Shown here in pieces: positions 62,623-64,000 of a DNA stretch of 64,000 nt (the first letter of the stretch is position 1; the number at the start of each line of letters is the position of its first letter). The notes below the pieces were generated by a model, which had not been told where the DNA came from, ran no database searches, and saw only the letters and a list, made by a program, of their open reading frames with translations. The DNA is from Promicromonospora sukumoe (lineage in GTDB: Bacteria > Actinomycetota > Actinomycetes > Actinomycetales > Cellulomonadaceae), in NCBI RefSeq assembly GCF_014137995.1, contig NZ_JACGWV010000002.1, positions 992,001 to 1,056,000 of the forward strand, given 5' to 3'. Position numbers and translations under genes: made by a program.

Positions 62623-63626
62623 CAGTTGGCTCCCGAGAATTCCTTGCGCCGCGCGACGATCGCGCGGGCGCCCATGTTGACCACCATGGTGATGACGAAC
62701 AGCGCGAGGCCGGTGGCGATGAGCACGTTCACCGCGAGCCCGCTGGCCTCGGCGAACCGCGACGCGATGAAGGCGGCGATCGTCTGCTGCTGGCCCGAGT
62801 CGAAGATCTGGAACGAGTAGAGGATGCCGGGCGACAGGATCATCAGCACCGCCATCGTCTCGCCGAGCGCGCGGCCCAGGCCGAGCATCGCGGCCGAGAT
62901 GACGCCGGAGCGGCCGAAGGGCAGCACGGCCGTGCGGATCATCTCCCAGCGCGTGGCGCCCAGGGCGAGCGCGGCCTCCTCGTGCAGCGTCGGGGTCTGC
63001 AGGAAGACCTCGCGGGAGACGGCGGTGATGATCGGCAGGACCATCACCGCGAGCACGACGGACGCCGTCGCGAGCGACCGGCCCGTGTTGGTCACGTTCA
63101 CGGTCCAGAACGGCAGGAAGTCCAGGACGTTGGCGATCCACACCCACACGTCGCTGATGATCGGGGCCAGCGTGCGCCCGCCCCACAGGCCGAACACCAC
63201 GGACGGGATCGCCGCGAGCAGGTCGATCACGTAGCCGATCACCGAGGCGGCACGGCGCGGCGCGTAGTGCGAGATGAACAGCGCGATGCCGATGGCGACC
63301 GGCGTCGCGATCAGCAGCGCCATGGCCGCGGCCAGGAGCGTGCCGAACACGAGGGGGCCGACCAGGTCCCACAGCGAGTCCATGCCGGCGGGAAGGCCGC
63401 CCTTGTCCTTGAGCTCCTCCGGCGACGCGGTCAGGGCCGGCAGGCCCCGCGCGATGAGGAACACCGCCACGGCTGCCAGCACCAGCAGCAGGAAGGCGCC
63501 GGCGCCGGTGGTGATCCAGCGGAACACGCGGCTGAACCCGCGTTCGGTGTCGCCGTGGTTGCGCCGCCGGACGGGCGGCTTCAGCCGGCCGGGCTGGGCG
63601 TCCGGCGGACTGTCGGTGGTGGTCAC
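62622..63626 (-). CDS. pstC: Phosphate ABC-transporter permease PstC
   Basis: A 334-aa permease with an N-terminal cytoplasmic tail (about 1-35) and about six to seven helices. The coupling loop reads LHEEAALALGATRWEMIRTA. GTG 63626 is chosen because GAGGAG lies five bases upstream; an open frame further upstream to 63737 crosses a hairpin and lacks support. Confidence 0.96.
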   Translation of the reverse strand: MTTTDSPPDAQPGRLKPPVRRRNHGDTERGFSRVFRWITTGAGAFLLLVLAAVAVFLIARGLPALTASPEELKDKGGLPAGMDSLWDLVGPLVFGTLLAAAMALLIATPVAIGIALFISHYAPRRAASVIGYVIDLLAAIPSVVFGLWGGRTLAPIISDVWVWIANVLDFLPFWTVNVTNTGRSLATASVVLAVMVLPIITAVSREVFLQTPTLHEEAALALGATRWEMIRTAVLPFGRSGVISAAMLGLGRALGETMAVLMILSPGILYSFQIFDSGQQQTIAAFIASRFAEASGLAVNVLIATGLALFVITMVVNMGARAIVARRKEFSGAN

Positions 63627-63690
63627 AAGAGCTCCTCGATGCTCGTCGCTCGGAGTGGGGGGATCGGGATCAGTGACTGACATGGCTGTG

Positions 63691-63740
63691 CCGGTGACCG
63701 GACCTGCGACGCCGTCGGCGCCGTTCGGTCCGGCCACCGG
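63691..63740. promoter_or_regulatory. Hairpin in the pstS-pstC gap
   Basis: CCGGTGaCCGGACC pairs with GGTCCGGcCACCGG (one mismatch) around a 22-base loop. A strong intercistronic hairpin here could stabilise or over-express pstS relative to the permease genes. Confidence 0.5.
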
Positions 63741-63759
63741 CCGGTGATCAGGTACTGCG

Positions 63760-64000
63760 TCAGCCGACCGTGATCGACTCGATCGCGGCGTTGACCTGCT
63801 CGGCGGTGGCCGCCGAGATCGGCGAGCTGCCCGCGGCGTCGGCGGCGGCCTGCTGGCCGGCCTCCGAGGCCTGGTAGGTCAGGAACGCCTTGACGAAGTT
63901 GCCCTGGGCCTCATCGGCGTAGTTGGTGCAGGCGATGGCGTAGGAGACCAGCACCAGCGGGTAGGTGGTCGGGTCGGTCAGCGTGCGGTTGACCTCGATG
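63760..64000 (-). CDS. pstS: Phosphate-binding protein PstS, C-terminal part
   Basis: The last 80 codons of the phosphate-binding lipoprotein; the rest lies outside the window. Visible are TDPTTYPLVLVSYAIACTNY, the conserved YP-segment of PstS, and AFLTYQASEAGQQAAADA near the end. First gene of the pstSCAB operon. Transcription is presumably phosphate-controlled, but the promoter is off the window. Confidence 0.93.
   Translation of the reverse strand, partial: IEVNRTLTDPTTYPLVLVSYAIACTNYADEAQGNFVKAFLTYQASEAGQQAAADAAGSSPISAATAEQVNAAIESITVG

Overview
The window is a 64-kb chromosomal segment of a very GC-rich actinobacterium (I estimate above 70% G+C by eye; no count was run). GTG/TTG starts, the carD-ispD-ispF order, a DtxR/IdeR repressor, a GroEL2-type chaperonin, an XPB-type helicase and DUF3027/DUF3263 proteins all fit Actinomycetota. 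The mix of families would suit Micrococcales such as Promicromonosporaceae or Cellulomonadaceae, but that placement is inference. I found no phage, integrase, transposase, CRISPR array or complete defence island.

Layout. 1-4.6 kb: a truncated dtxR, divergent serC, an MHYT membrane sensor, and a MarR-MFS exporter pair. 4.7-6.6 kb: the most accessory-looking part, with an AbiEi/DUF559-like gene, a simple-sequence tract, and a fragment of a second copy of that gene between two near-identical hairpin elements. 6.6-14.1 kb: NCS2 purine permease, acyltransferase-SGNH protein, two CAP-domain lipoproteins, two overlapping sulfotransferases, and a small DUF2530-like membrane protein. 14.1-25.3 kb: a sacsin/Hsp90-like ATPase with DUF3027 and a long cold-shock protein, a TetR-epimerase pair with two operators, then an XPB-associated protein and XPB helicase. 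25.5-36.4 kb: TPM-domain protein, alpha carbonic anhydrase, NYN nuclease, OmpR-type two-component pair, HD-like protein, lone WXG100 protein, groEL under two CIRCE operators, and a phytoene-dehydrogenase-like oxidoreductase. 36.6-43.3 kb: cspA, LytR_C protein, DUF3263, ung, SGNH hydrolase, DHA2 exporter with TetR, tRNA-Thr(TGT), DsbA-like protein. 43.4-53.5 kb: membrane Ser/Thr kinase divergent from an otsAB fusion, an orphan sugar-importer ATPase, DUF4032, rlmB, cysS, SRPBCC. 53.5-64 kb: LtrA, an aldolase/lactone-oxidase divergent pair, TetR-ispF-ispD-carD facing an lpqE-like lipoprotein, then pstB-A-C-S, cut at the edge.

Functionally it is mostly core housekeeping: metal and phosphate homeostasis, isoprenoid precursors, translation and RNA modification, DNA repair, heat and cold shock, trehalose synthesis and envelope functions. 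At least twelve genes carry a TANNNT -10 hexamer exactly 6-7 nt before the start codon, the signature of leaderless transcripts, and this fixes several starts.

The most interesting non-coding material is two families of long palindromes. Family A (two copies near 6.2-6.5 kb) brackets the gene fragment. Family B (49.1 and 60.7 kb) has arms that changed in step, so the fold rather than the sequence seems to be kept. The best candidate for an under-described protein system is the ATPase-DUF3027-cold-shock cluster at 14-19 kb.
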